The notes under the pieces were generated by a model. That model did no database searches. It saw only the letters and a list, made by a program, of their open reading frames with translations, and was not told where the DNA came from. Shown here piece after piece: positions 47,295 through 55,036 of a stretch of DNA of 64,000 nucleotides. Where the stretch lies: assembly GCA_015075625.1 (NCBI GenBank), contig JABTTZ010000001.1, positions 682,001-746,000 of the forward strand, in the 5' to 3' direction. A program made the position numbers and the translations under genes. This DNA comes from Anaerolineales bacterium. GTDB taxonomy: Bacteria; Chloroflexota; Anaerolineae; Aggregatilineales; UBA2796. Numbering within the stretch: position 1 is the stretch's first letter; each line of letters starts with the position of its first letter.

Positions 47295-48059
47295 CTACGG
47301 GGTGAAGAAATTGTTCCCCGTCGGCTGGATTTTCGCCTGACTTGCCTTGATGATGCTGCCGCTGACCAAGTTTAAGGCTTTGCGAATTTCCTTCGCGCCC
47401 GTCCCCGCCGTCATCAGCGAGGGGAAGCCCATTGCTTGGGCAATCTGGGTAAACATGGGTTCATCGCCAAAGCCGACGAACGCCAGTGAGTAGTATTCCT
47501 GCCGCAGCAAGTCGAGCGCTACAGTGCGGACGCTTGCCGCCGAATGACCGCTGCTGTTATCGCCACCATCGGTGACGACGACGACGATGCAGCGCGTCCG
47601 AATCCCGTTGTTGCGCAAATCCTGCCCATAGCCAACGATTCCAGTGAAGCTGTCCATCGTCGCATCATAGAGCGCCGTCCCGCCGTTGGGGGTGTAGTCC
47701 TGTGCCGTCAGGTCTTTCACGTTGTCAATGGGCGTGTAGTTGAACAGCAGCGACGGGCTATTCGCAAATTTCCACGCGCTAACGAGGATGCTGTCTTTCG
47801 CTTTGCTATCGTGCAGCGCCCGCATCATCTGGTTGAAGGCGTCGATCACGTCGTTACGAACGCTGTCCATCGAGCCAGATTCATCGAGTAAGACAGCGAG
47901 CAGTGTCACATCATCGGTGTTCAGATCGTCTACCTGCGCACCCACACAACCGAGTCCGGTCTGCCCATCAAGATTCTGCACCAGCAGGTCAACAGATTGG
48001 CGGCTCAGCCCATTCGATTGGGCATTTTGAAAAAGGGAATGAAGGTTTTGGCTGGTCAT
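47295..48059 (-). CDS. VWA-domain protein (TerY-like)
   Basis: A 254-residue von Willebrand A domain with a full MIDAS: LDESGSM (DxSxS), the Thr in NGGTALYD and the Asp in VVVTDGGDN. VWA domains bind a metal and a partner's acidic residue. It has about 45 extra N-terminal residues and no signal peptide, so it acts in the cytosol. VWA, PP2C and kinase together make the TerY-P triad described for stress- and metal-linked Ter systems, though no terC/terD/terZ gene is in the window. It lies second in the operon, 67 bases after the nicotinamidase-like gene. Confidence 0.9.
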   Translation of the reverse strand: MTSQNLHSLFQNAQSNGLSRQSVDLLVQNLDGQTGLGCVGAQVDDLNTDDVTLLAVLLDESGSMDSVRNDVIDAFNQMMRALHDSKAKDSILVSAWKFANSPSLLFNYTPIDNVKDLTAQDYTPNGGTALYDATMDSFTGIVGYGQDLRNNGIRTRCIVVVVTDGGDNSSGHSAASVRTVALDLLRQEYYSLAFVGFGDEPMFTQIAQAMGFPSLMTAGTGAKEIRKALNLVSGSIIKASQAKIQPTGNNFFTP

Positions 48060-48073
48060 TGGTTTGTCTCCAA

Positions 48074-48098
48074 GTAGGGGCGCATCGTATGCGCCCTC
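48074..48098. repeat. Palindromic element between the nicotinamidase-like and VWA genes
   Basis: GTAGGGGCGCATCGTATGCG followed by CCC gives arms GGGCGCA/TGCGCCC. It is the second copy of this element inside the same operon. Confidence 0.6.
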
Positions 48099-48126
48099 AT
48101 AAGTAGAATAGTGGTGGGAAAAGCGG

Positions 48127-49050
48127 TTAGCCGATTTTGTCGGTGGATTTCACCAGCTTGACACCCTTCGCCACGAACTGTTGAATGGCTGCCTCGGTTG
48201 CCTTCTCAAAACCCGGAATGGAGGAGGTGCAGTCATCCAAGAAGCGCAGCTTGCGGATCACCTCTGGGTGGGCGGCGAAGTGACGGACGACGCTGTTCAT
48301 CGTCTCCAACACGCAGTGTGAACGCGCCTGCCCCGCCACATAAATCAAGTCAAATTGGGCGACCATCTCCAGAAAGCGCGTATTCAAGCCGCCATCGGGG
48401 TGCTTGGGATACTTCACCTCTGGCTCAACGACGCTGTAGAACTCCGTGTGGGCAATCGTCCCCTTCGTCAGGAAGGTGGGCTGTGCCATCCGCGCTCCAC
48501 TGTGGTACATGATTGCCTCGGTAAGCGCCGGAACAAGCGCCCGTCCCGTTGATCCTTCCATGCAGTGGAAGGGCCAAATCATTAGCTGCTTCTTCCCAAC
48601 GTTTTCCAGTTCATCAAGGTACTTGATCGACCAAATCGGTTCGGTAATCGGTGTCCAAATCCCCTTGCGCACATCGTCGGCGCTAATCGCTGTGAAGGGT
48701 GCGGGGCGTTCACCCCTGCTGTTCTTCCACCACGAGGGGTAGAAAATCTGGAAAGGCGTATGGGTATCCAACGAGGCGGCAATCTGGGTGATCTGGTGGG
48801 CATTGCGATAAAGCCAATCTACCGTGCGTACCGTGTCATCCACCGCCCCCGGCACAGAGAGATTGCCGATTGGCGCGGGAAAGACAAAATCAACTTGCAT
48901 ATCGATTAACCAGGCAAGGACGCGAGTGCCATCAGCGCTGGCGGGGGTTTGGAAGTCCGCGACGCCCATTTCGTAGGCACGCTGCATGTTCGGTTCATAC
49001 ATCGTACCAACTTTGCGGGGGTCAAAGAGAGCCATCGTAGGGGTGGTCAT
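48127..49050 (-). CDS. Nicotinamidase-like cysteine hydrolase (isochorismatase superfamily)
   Basis: A 307-residue hydrolase with the Asp-Lys-Cys triad of nicotinamidases: LIDMQVDF, the Lys in TKGTIAHTEFYS and the Cys in VAGQARSHCVLETM. A metal site is suggested by SLDTHTPFQIF (DxH) and WPFHCMEGS. Nicotinamidases turn nicotinamide, the product of NAD-consuming enzymes, into nicotinate for salvage. This protein is about 100 residues longer than PncA, with an extended N-terminus and a middle insert around WWKNSRGE, so the substrate could differ. It is the first gene of the NADAR/VWA/PP2C/kinase operon, with its own promoter-like sequence upstream. Confidence 0.85.
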   Translation of the reverse strand: MTTPTMALFDPRKVGTMYEPNMQRAYEMGVADFQTPASADGTRVLAWLIDMQVDFVFPAPIGNLSVPGAVDDTVRTVDWLYRNAHQITQIAASLDTHTPFQIFYPSWWKNSRGERPAPFTAISADDVRKGIWTPITEPIWSIKYLDELENVGKKQLMIWPFHCMEGSTGRALVPALTEAIMYHSGARMAQPTFLTKGTIAHTEFYSVVEPEVKYPKHPDGGLNTRFLEMVAQFDLIYVAGQARSHCVLETMNSVVRHFAAHPEVIRKLRFLDDCTSSIPGFEKATEAAIQQFVAKGVKLVKSTDKIG

Positions 49051-49093
49051 GATCGTTTATCCCTTCAAACTGTGCTTGTCATTTCTGTTCATG

Positions 49094-49121
49094 ATTACAG
49101 TGTAAGGGATTCATCTGACAA
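49094..49121 (-). promoter_or_regulatory. Candidate sigma-70 promoter of the NADAR operon
   Basis: On the minus strand TTGTCA (49121-49116) and TGTAAT (49099-49094) are 16 bases apart, each five of six to consensus, 43 bases before the ATG of the first gene. An AGGGA Shine-Dalgarno stands about nine bases before that ATG. Confidence 0.55.
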
Positions 49122-49168
49122 GGCTATGGCGGCGGTTTGAAAAAGTTCTGAACAAAATCAACTGAATA

Positions 49169-49196
49169 AAAAGGACGGTATTTAAGCCGTCCTTTT
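49169..49196 (-). terminator. Rho-independent-like terminator after the aminotransferase gene
   Basis: A ten-pair stem (AAAAGGACGG/CCGTCCTTTT) with an eight-base loop TATTTAAG. Read on the minus strand it ends in a T-rich run (CCGTCCTTTTTATT), about 75 bases after the aminotransferase stop. It separates that gene from the NADAR operon. Confidence 0.75.
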
Positions 49197-49272
49197 CGCC
49201 ACCATCTGTAAGGGGCTGAATGCATCTACATCAACCCTCTTTATTTTTACTTACTGCCGTTTACTTCTTATC

Positions 49273-50445
49273 CTATCTCCGTACCCTTGTCAGACGTTCT
49301 GCCGCTGCTGTGAGTGTTAAATCCTGTTTGCAGATGGCAAATCGCGCCAGATGTGCCACGCGGTGCTTTTCGGGTGGGGTGTAAAAGGCGCTCGGCGGGA
49401 TGCACGCAACACCCACCTCACGGATCAGCCATTCGGCAAACTGAACATCGTTTGTCACGGCGGGGGGCGCTCCCGAACGCCAATCGACCATGACGAAATA
49501 CCCCCCTTGCGGGGTTAGGGGGGTAAACCCCGCCTCCCCCAAAACGCCCATCAGGTAATCGCGCCGCCGCTGAAAGGTGCTGTGCAATCCTCTAAAATAG
49601 GCGTCGGGCAGGTGGAGGGCGGCGGCGGCGGCAACTTGGAGCGGCGTGGCAACGGCGTAGGTGATGAACTGATGCGCTCTGTTCACGGCTGTCACCAGCG
49701 CGGGCGAGGCGATCACCCACCCAATTTTCCAGCCCGTGACGCTGAAGGTTTTGCCCAAGCTGCTGATCGTGATCGTCCGTTCCGCCATGCCGGGGAGCGT
49801 CGCCAGCCGCAGATGAGGCGTGCCGTCGTAAAGGATGTGTTCGTAGACTTCATCGGTGATGGCGATCAGGTCGCGGGCTTGGCACAGGCGGGCAATGTCC
49901 TCTAATTCCGCTCGGTTATAAACCTTTCCGGTGGGGTTGTGCGGGGTGTTGATAATGATCGCCCGTGTGCGGGGGGTGATTGCCGCTGCAAGTTCGGCGG
50001 GGGTAAATGCCCAGTCTGGCGGATTCAAATAGACATAGCGCGGACTGACGCCGCCCATCGTCATGTTGGGGACATAGCTATCATAGGTGGGGGCAAAAAC
50101 GATCACCTCATCACCCGGGTCGGTCACACCGAGGATCGCCGCAAACATCGCCTCGGTTGCCCCCGCAGTGATCAACACCTCGGTGGCGGGGTCGATCTGC
50201 TGCCCATAAAAACGGAGGGCGTGCTGTGCCACCGCCTCCCGCGCTGCCTGTGTGCCAATGCCCGGCGCATACTGGTTTTGGGCAGAGCGAAGGGCGTATT
50301 CGGCGGCGGCGATCACCTCGGCAGGGGCATCGAAATCCGGCGCACCTTGCCCTAAGTTTACGGCATTGTGCTGGCGGGCAAGGGTGTTTATCTCAGCGAA
50401 AATGGTCGTCCCAAAGGGGGCGACACGGGCGGACATTCCGGGCAT
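49273..50445 (-). CDS. PLP-dependent class I aminotransferase
   Basis: A 390-residue fold-type I aminotransferase. It shows VNLGQGAPDFDAPAEVI at the start, the phosphate/ring contacts NTPHNPTGKVY and ITDEVYEHILYDG, the PLP Lys in SSLGKTFSVTGWKIGW, and the C-terminal FAICK substrate-carboxylate region. The form is closest to methionine or kynurenine aminotransferases (YbdL/KAT class). The frame continues to 50652, but GGGAGG eight bases before ATG 50445 marks the start; the extra 69 residues would run through a hairpin repeat. Confidence 0.92.
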   Translation of the reverse strand: MPGMSARVAPFGTTIFAEINTLARQHNAVNLGQGAPDFDAPAEVIAAAEYALRSAQNQYAPGIGTQAAREAVAQHALRFYGQQIDPATEVLITAGATEAMFAAILGVTDPGDEVIVFAPTYDSYVPNMTMGGVSPRYVYLNPPDWAFTPAELAAAITPRTRAIIINTPHNPTGKVYNRAELEDIARLCQARDLIAITDEVYEHILYDGTPHLRLATLPGMAERTITISSLGKTFSVTGWKIGWVIASPALVTAVNRAHQFITYAVATPLQVAAAAALHLPDAYFRGLHSTFQRRRDYLMGVLGEAGFTPLTPQGGYFVMVDWRSGAPPAVTNDVQFAEWLIREVGVACIPPSAFYTPPEKHRVAHLARFAICKQDLTLTAAAERLTRVRR

Positions 50446-50549
50446 ACAAACAGCCTCCCTTCGGGTGCGGCACAAGAGTCTATCGGCAACGTATCCTCGG
50501 CACCCACCTGCCGGACTGAAAACAGATTTGGGGGTTTCTCTGGTCTCAG

Positions 50550-50569
50550 CCCCGTGCTTTAGCACGGGG
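50550..50569. repeat. CCCCGTGCTTTAGCACGGGG hairpin
   Basis: A perfect nine-pair palindrome with a TT centre in the spacer between the LCP gene and the aminotransferase. It corresponds to the CCCGCTGCTTTAGCGGCGGG-type stem inside the composite repeats. The arm bases differ while pairing is kept. Confidence 0.6.
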
Positions 50570-50615
50570 ACAAGACGCCTACCTTGTGGGTCAACATAAT
50601 CATTGGCGGCACACG

Positions 50616-52721
50616 TTAATTCACCGCTGTGCCAAAGCCCGGTGCGCTGCACGGGTTGTAATCCGCGCCGAGGACAATCTTGAAGGATACTGTGGCATTG
50701 GGGTCGGGTTGGCTAATCACCGCGCTTGCCCGCACATTCAACGCCCGCAGCATCCGCTGTAACGTCTGCGGCGAAGCGCCCCCTGTATAGTCATAGACCA
50801 CCGTCTTGGGGGCAGCCTCCAGCACCCCGCCCGATGTAGCGGCAAAGCCCCCCCATCCTAAGGCGTCAATCGCCACCCGTTCCAAATCGGGGACACCAGA
50901 GCCATTGATCACTTCCATTGCCCCTAAGGATTCGGTTATCCGATTCGTCGGCGGCGTATAGAAGTTTAAGAGGGTGTTTGCCATCCCCTCTGGGATCGGG
51001 ATTTGAACAGCTTCGTTCTGCGGGGTTGTCCAGCCATCCGTCTCCCGCCCCTTGACCATCGTAAACTGGGTGATGTTCGCCGGGTTCAAGTTCAGCGCAA
51101 CAGGCAGCAGTCCGATAATGTCTTGAAGTTGGAGGTTTGTCTCCACAATCTGGGTTGCTTGTCCCCACAGTTCGGGCGCTTTCGCCAGCAAGCCCTGATC
51201 GCGTGCCTCCCGCCAGATTGCCCGCAAAATTTGCTGTTGGCGGCGGTTGCGGTCAAAGTCGCTCGTCCCGGTACGCATCCGTGCATACCACAGCGCGGTG
51301 ATCCCATCCAAGCGGTAATAGCCCGGCGTCAGTTGGAAGTTCTCTTCAAAGATTGGGGCGTTTTGGGCGTCATATTGACCGGTGAATTTCGGACCCTTAA
51401 TGGGGCAATCCACCGCCAGCGAAACACCGTTCAGCGTGTCGATGACCTGCTTAAACCCGTTAAAGCTGATCCGCGCATAGAAATGGATCGGGATGCCCAA
51501 GTTGTAGAGGATCGTCTCTTGGAGCAGCCCAAACCCGCCATTTGGCTGCCACCCAACGGATTCCCCCCATGTATAGGCGACATTGATCCGCTGCATCCCT
51601 AAATTGGGAATACACACGAACAGATCGCGGGGGATGCTCAACATGGCGACAGTGTTTGTCGTCCGGTTGACGGAAACCACCAGCATCGTATCGGTGCGGA
51701 AGGAACGTTCCGTCGGGTCGAGATCGGAATCGCTGCCGATCAAGAGGATATTCATAATGTCGTAGGTGCCCGCTTGCAGCCGTGCCGCACGCGGTGGGAT
51801 CGCCGTTGGTGGGGTACTTTTCCCTTCGCAGGCATCACGTCCCGGCACACGGGGCAGGGTGCTGGTTGCTCCGGCGGTTGGCAAGGCGGCAATGACCGTC
51901 GGCGCAATCGTTGGAGCTTCGGTGGGCAGCACCGTTCGGGTTGGACGGCGCGTGTTCGTCGGCGGCGGCGTCACGGCGATAAGCGTCGTCCCCATCGTCT
52001 CGGTTGCCGTCGGCGGGAGCGGCGTTTCGGTCAGCGTGGCGGTGAATGTTGCGCTCGCTGTATGCGTATGGGTCGCTGTTGCCGTGTCCGTTGGGCGCTC
52101 TGTTGGCGTCAGACTCGGTGTGATGGTTGGCGTCGGTGGTGGCAGTGTGGGTGTGACACTTGACGTGGCGCTTGGCGGGATCGGTGTCTCCGTCGGAAGA
52201 ATCGCCGCCCCTTGCGGCGTCGCCGTCATAATAGTCACTTCGCTGATCAGCGTTGGTAGATCGGTTTGTGTCGGTTCCCCTGTTGGGCTATCGGGGGTGG
52301 GCGTCGCTGAGGGTGGCAGGGGGGACGCAGTAATTGTTGGTGTGAAGGTGGGTGGTTCGGGGGAAGGCGTCGCCGTCTCCAGTGGGCGTTCGAGGGGCGT
52401 CTCAAGAGGCGTCTCAAGAGGCGTTAGCAAGCGCTCACTGATCGCCGTTTCTGTCATGGAGAACACATCGAGAGCCGTGGTGGGCTGTGTCGTTGGGAGC
52501 GGAGAAGCAAGGCGAGTGGCATTGAGAAGGGCTAACGCGGTGGCTGTGCCGGGGTAAACAATGCTCTGCGCTGTTTGTGTGGCGTATACTGCCCTTCGTG
52601 TGTTCAAATCGCGTAGACCATTTAGCGCGAGATGCGCCAAAAGGATGATGGTGCCGATGCTAATGAGCGTAAACACGCCCCGAAAAAACAGCCCAAGATA
52701 GCCAAACAACCGTTGTCTCAT
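50616..52721 (-). CDS. LytR-CpsA-Psr (LCP) protein with very long Thr/Pro linker
   Basis: A 701-residue envelope protein. One N-terminal membrane helix (about 8-33) is followed by some 250 residues of extracytoplasmic TPTPT/ETPLETPLE linker. Then comes the LCP domain (MNILLIGSDS, FRTDTMLVVSV, AMLSIPRDLFVCIP, and the Arg pair in ALWYARMRTGTSDFDRNRRQQ). A LytR_C domain follows (MEVINGSGVPDLERVA..). LCP enzymes transfer polymer from a lipid carrier to the cell wall or to proteins. The linker DNA has a short tandem repeat (GAGGCGTCTCAA units near 52390-52430), so its length may vary. Confidence 0.92.
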   Translation of the reverse strand: MRQRLFGYLGLFFRGVFTLISIGTIILLAHLALNGLRDLNTRRAVYATQTAQSIVYPGTATALALLNATRLASPLPTTQPTTALDVFSMTETAISERLLTPLETPLETPLERPLETATPSPEPPTFTPTITASPLPPSATPTPDSPTGEPTQTDLPTLISEVTIMTATPQGAAILPTETPIPPSATSSVTPTLPPPTPTITPSLTPTERPTDTATATHTHTASATFTATLTETPLPPTATETMGTTLIAVTPPPTNTRRPTRTVLPTEAPTIAPTVIAALPTAGATSTLPRVPGRDACEGKSTPPTAIPPRAARLQAGTYDIMNILLIGSDSDLDPTERSFRTDTMLVVSVNRTTNTVAMLSIPRDLFVCIPNLGMQRINVAYTWGESVGWQPNGGFGLLQETILYNLGIPIHFYARISFNGFKQVIDTLNGVSLAVDCPIKGPKFTGQYDAQNAPIFEENFQLTPGYYRLDGITALWYARMRTGTSDFDRNRRQQQILRAIWREARDQGLLAKAPELWGQATQIVETNLQLQDIIGLLPVALNLNPANITQFTMVKGRETDGWTTPQNEAVQIPIPEGMANTLLNFYTPPTNRITESLGAMEVINGSGVPDLERVAIDALGWGGFAATSGGVLEAAPKTVVYDYTGGASPQTLQRMLRALNVRASAVISQPDPNATVSFKIVLGADYNPCSAPGFGTAVN

Positions 52722-52834
52722 GACACCCGCGCTTATATACCAATGTGGATAGCGCCGGAAAGAATAGCGGAAAACAGCCGAATTTGCGAGGGTTCGTAGG
52801 GCAAACGCCTAATCTATCGCACTGAATTTTCCTC

Positions 52835-54730
52835 TCAGCCAAGCCAATGAGCAGCAATAACCATCCGCCGAATCAGGGTCAGCGCAAAAGAAGACTCCCA
52901 CCCTGCCTCATACGCCCTATAATCAGGCAGCCCTCTGATCCGCCCCGCAAGGTGGCGTACTTCGTCAAGATTCAGAATAGATACAAAGCCTTCTAGGTCA
53001 GAATCAAACAGCCTATCTACGAACGGGCGTGCCGTTGTCAGTAGATCGTGGACGAGGGAGAGGGCAAAATCGCTCTTGGTCAAACGCGCCCGCACCGATT
53101 CAGGGAGCATTTCCGCCAGCGCCCGCCGTGCCAATGAACGGGTGACCCCGCTGCGCATTTTTTGTTCTGGCGGCAGCGCCAAACAAAACCTAACCAAATC
53201 GAGATCGTAAAAGGGGTGGCGCATGGCGATCCCCGCCGCCCCGCCAATGGCGTCGATCTCTGCTAAGAGGATTGCCCGCCGCGCACGCCCTAGCCCCTGA
53301 TGGTGTGCGAGATGCTCCATGCGGGGGGCTGGTTCTTTCCAACGGGGAATGGTCAGCAGTCTATCGTTTGCCAAAAGACGTTTACGCCAGCCATAAAGCG
53401 GATCGCTCTGGCGCGGTTTGAGGATGGCGGCGGCGGTATTTTTGGCAAGGCGACGGGTTGTCCCTTTCCCCAACCCTCGGCGGAGCATCTGCATCCCTTT
53501 CAGGTAGGCAGCCAACCGCCCTCGTTTTAAGAAATGGGCAAGCGCATCCCGCGTTTTGTAAAGGTAGGCATGGGCTGTTGTCCCCCGTAACGCCGCTGCC
53601 GCCTTTGCCTCCCGAAGGAAGGCATCCCAATCCCCTTGTGCGGCTAATTCGTCAAGGTATGTCCAGCCGTGTGAAAGGACGCCATCACCATCTTCGCCAT
53701 CAAGCATCACGCGGACGCCGAGATCGTGTGCCGCCCGATTGAGCGCGAGGTGCGCTGCCCCGTTCATGCTGAAGATAGGCTGTCCATGTGCCTGAAGCAG
53801 CCTATCTAGATGATCAAAGGCGCTCCCTTCGGCAACCTCGTGATGGATCAAACCACCCGTCGCTGCCACCGCACGGGCAAAGGGGCGTTCATCCCGTTCG
53901 GGCGTGTTGGGGGGAACAAGGTGAAAAGCGTGCAGTGAGCCGCCCTCAGCCGCCTTGCTGCTGGATAAGATTGACCGTGCCATGACGGTGATCAGGCTTG
54001 AGTCCAAGCCGCCGCTCAGATGTGTGCCGATGGGCTGCGGCGGGCTAGCGAACACCTCTCCCATTCGCCGTCGTACTGCTTGGGCAAAGTGTTCCCGAAA
54101 GGCTTCTTCATAGGCGCGGTCATCGGGCAAGCGAAGAAAGCCTTCCATTGGCGGGAGGGGAGTTACTCTTACCTGCGGGGTGCGCTCGGCTGCCCCGATT
54201 TCAACAGAACCGCCACAGGGAATCAGGGCAATGTCGCGGTAAAAGGTGAGCGTTTCTGTGTCAAGGTTCAGAAGGTAGGCGGCAAGATGAGACTCATCGA
54301 TCCGGCGGGGAACATCGGGCAGCGCCAAAATTGCCCCTAACTCCGTAGCAAAGGCGCAAAAAGATCGACAAGCGTAATAATAGACGGGGCGTGCGCCAAA
54401 GTGGTCGTGCGTCAGGGTGAGCCGTTCCGTCGGGGCATCCCACAAGGCGGCACTGTATTCACCGGGGATGTGCTGTGCCGTCTCCGTTCCCCACCGAACA
54501 AGCCCTTCGTATAAGACGCTATGAGGTTGGGTGCTGCTCACAGCGAGGAATAGAGAGGGGGGATCGCTCTCGATCCGAAGTGAGGCATCCTCACCAAAGG
54601 CGGCAAGATGAACGCCACCCGTGATCCATGTCTGGGCAGTCCCTCGGTGAGCAAGCGCTCCAATCATCGCCTGAAACCCGTCGAGAGCCGGTTGGCGATC
54701 CCAACACACGAACCCACAAAGTGCGCTCAT
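52835..54730 (-). CDS. Asparagine-synthetase-like protein, candidate lasso-peptide cyclase
   Basis: 631 residues: an N-terminal Ntn-amidotransferase-like half and a C-terminal ATP-pyrophosphatase half with the PP loop SGGLDSS (239-245), a LDGEDGDGVLSHG loop and GIAMRHPFYDLDLV. In true asparagine synthetase the nucleophile is Cys2 (MCGI..). Here the protein begins MSALCGF, so the Cys cannot be N-terminal, a hallmark of lasso macrolactam synthetases, which adenylate an Asp/Glu side chain of the precursor. It lies divergent from the peptide gene at 54851, which carries a lasso leader motif. The alternative is another AsnB-like amide or ester former. Confidence 0.78.
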   Translation of the reverse strand: MSALCGFVCWDRQPALDGFQAMIGALAHRGTAQTWITGGVHLAAFGEDASLRIESDPPSLFLAVSSTQPHSVLYEGLVRWGTETAQHIPGEYSAALWDAPTERLTLTHDHFGARPVYYYACRSFCAFATELGAILALPDVPRRIDESHLAAYLLNLDTETLTFYRDIALIPCGGSVEIGAAERTPQVRVTPLPPMEGFLRLPDDRAYEEAFREHFAQAVRRRMGEVFASPPQPIGTHLSGGLDSSLITVMARSILSSSKAAEGGSLHAFHLVPPNTPERDERPFARAVAATGGLIHHEVAEGSAFDHLDRLLQAHGQPIFSMNGAAHLALNRAAHDLGVRVMLDGEDGDGVLSHGWTYLDELAAQGDWDAFLREAKAAAALRGTTAHAYLYKTRDALAHFLKRGRLAAYLKGMQMLRRGLGKGTTRRLAKNTAAAILKPRQSDPLYGWRKRLLANDRLLTIPRWKEPAPRMEHLAHHQGLGRARRAILLAEIDAIGGAAGIAMRHPFYDLDLVRFCLALPPEQKMRSGVTRSLARRALAEMLPESVRARLTKSDFALSLVHDLLTTARPFVDRLFDSDLEGFVSILNLDEVRHLAGRIRGLPDYRAYEAGWESSFALTLIRRMVIAAHWLG

Positions 54731-54741
54731 TGGAATGTGAG

Positions 54742-54770
54742 TTGCGTACCGCGAGGGAATTGTCTATACT
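54742..54770 (+). promoter_or_regulatory. Candidate promoter of the lasso-like precursor gene
   Basis: TTGCGT (54742-54747) and TATACT (54765-54770) are separated by exactly 17 bases, 80 bases before the peptide start. The -10 is five of six to consensus and the -35 three of six. It lies just upstream of the divergent cyclase-like gene start. Confidence 0.5.
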
Positions 54771-54850
54771 GATCACAATTAATCTGATTGGGGTTCATCC
54801 TATGCAGACTATCCAAAATGATCTGGGATAGGGAGTAAAAGGGATCATCC

Positions 54851-55018
54851 ATGTTTATAGAACCGTCCCCATCTGCTCCAAACACAGCAGGCAAGGCTAT
54901 CAAAAAGCACTACACCACGCCAAAATTAACCACCTATGGTACCTTGGCACAGCTTACCCATGATACGCTCACCGGGACGATCATTGACGATACCGATTTC
55001 AACCGTCCCGAAAGCTAA
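54851..55018 (+). CDS. Candidate lasso-peptide precursor (55 aa)
   Basis: A short gene starting at ATG 54851 with AAAGGGA six bases upstream and TAA at 55016-55018. Residues 21-36 fit the lasso leader motif YxxPxLxxxGxxxxxT exactly (Tyr21, Pro24, Leu26, Gly30, Thr36), the part bound by the RRE domain. By the rule that this Thr is at -2, the leader ends with His37 and the core is DTLTGTIIDDTDFNRPES (18 residues). Asp46 is core position 9, where the ring-forming acid is expected (7-9). Core residue 1 would be Asp, which is unusual; Gly is most common. The Thr/Asp-rich core is acidic. RRE and protease genes are not adjacent. Confidence 0.7.
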   Translation: MFIEPSPSAPNTAGKAIKKHYTTPKLTTYGTLAQLTHDTLTGTIIDDTDFNRPES

Positions 55019-55036
55019 ATCGGCGGAATATCACTA

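Noticed and set aside
44114-49050. Classic tellurite-resistance (Ter) operon
   Set aside because: Only the VWA/PP2C/kinase triad is shared; no TerC, TerD/E/Z or TerB proteins are present in the window.
51766-52557. Long plus-strand frame with GVGV-rich product (263 codons)
   Set aside because: It is the exact antisense of the Thr/Pro linker of the LCP gene; codons ACC/CCG on one strand give Gly/Val on the other. No Shine-Dalgarno, no family.
52835-54730. Ordinary glutamine-dependent asparagine synthetase
   Set aside because: The N-terminus is MSALCGF, not MCG, so the glutaminase nucleophile would not be N-terminal; the nearby leader-motif peptide points to a cyclase. Kept only as an alternative.
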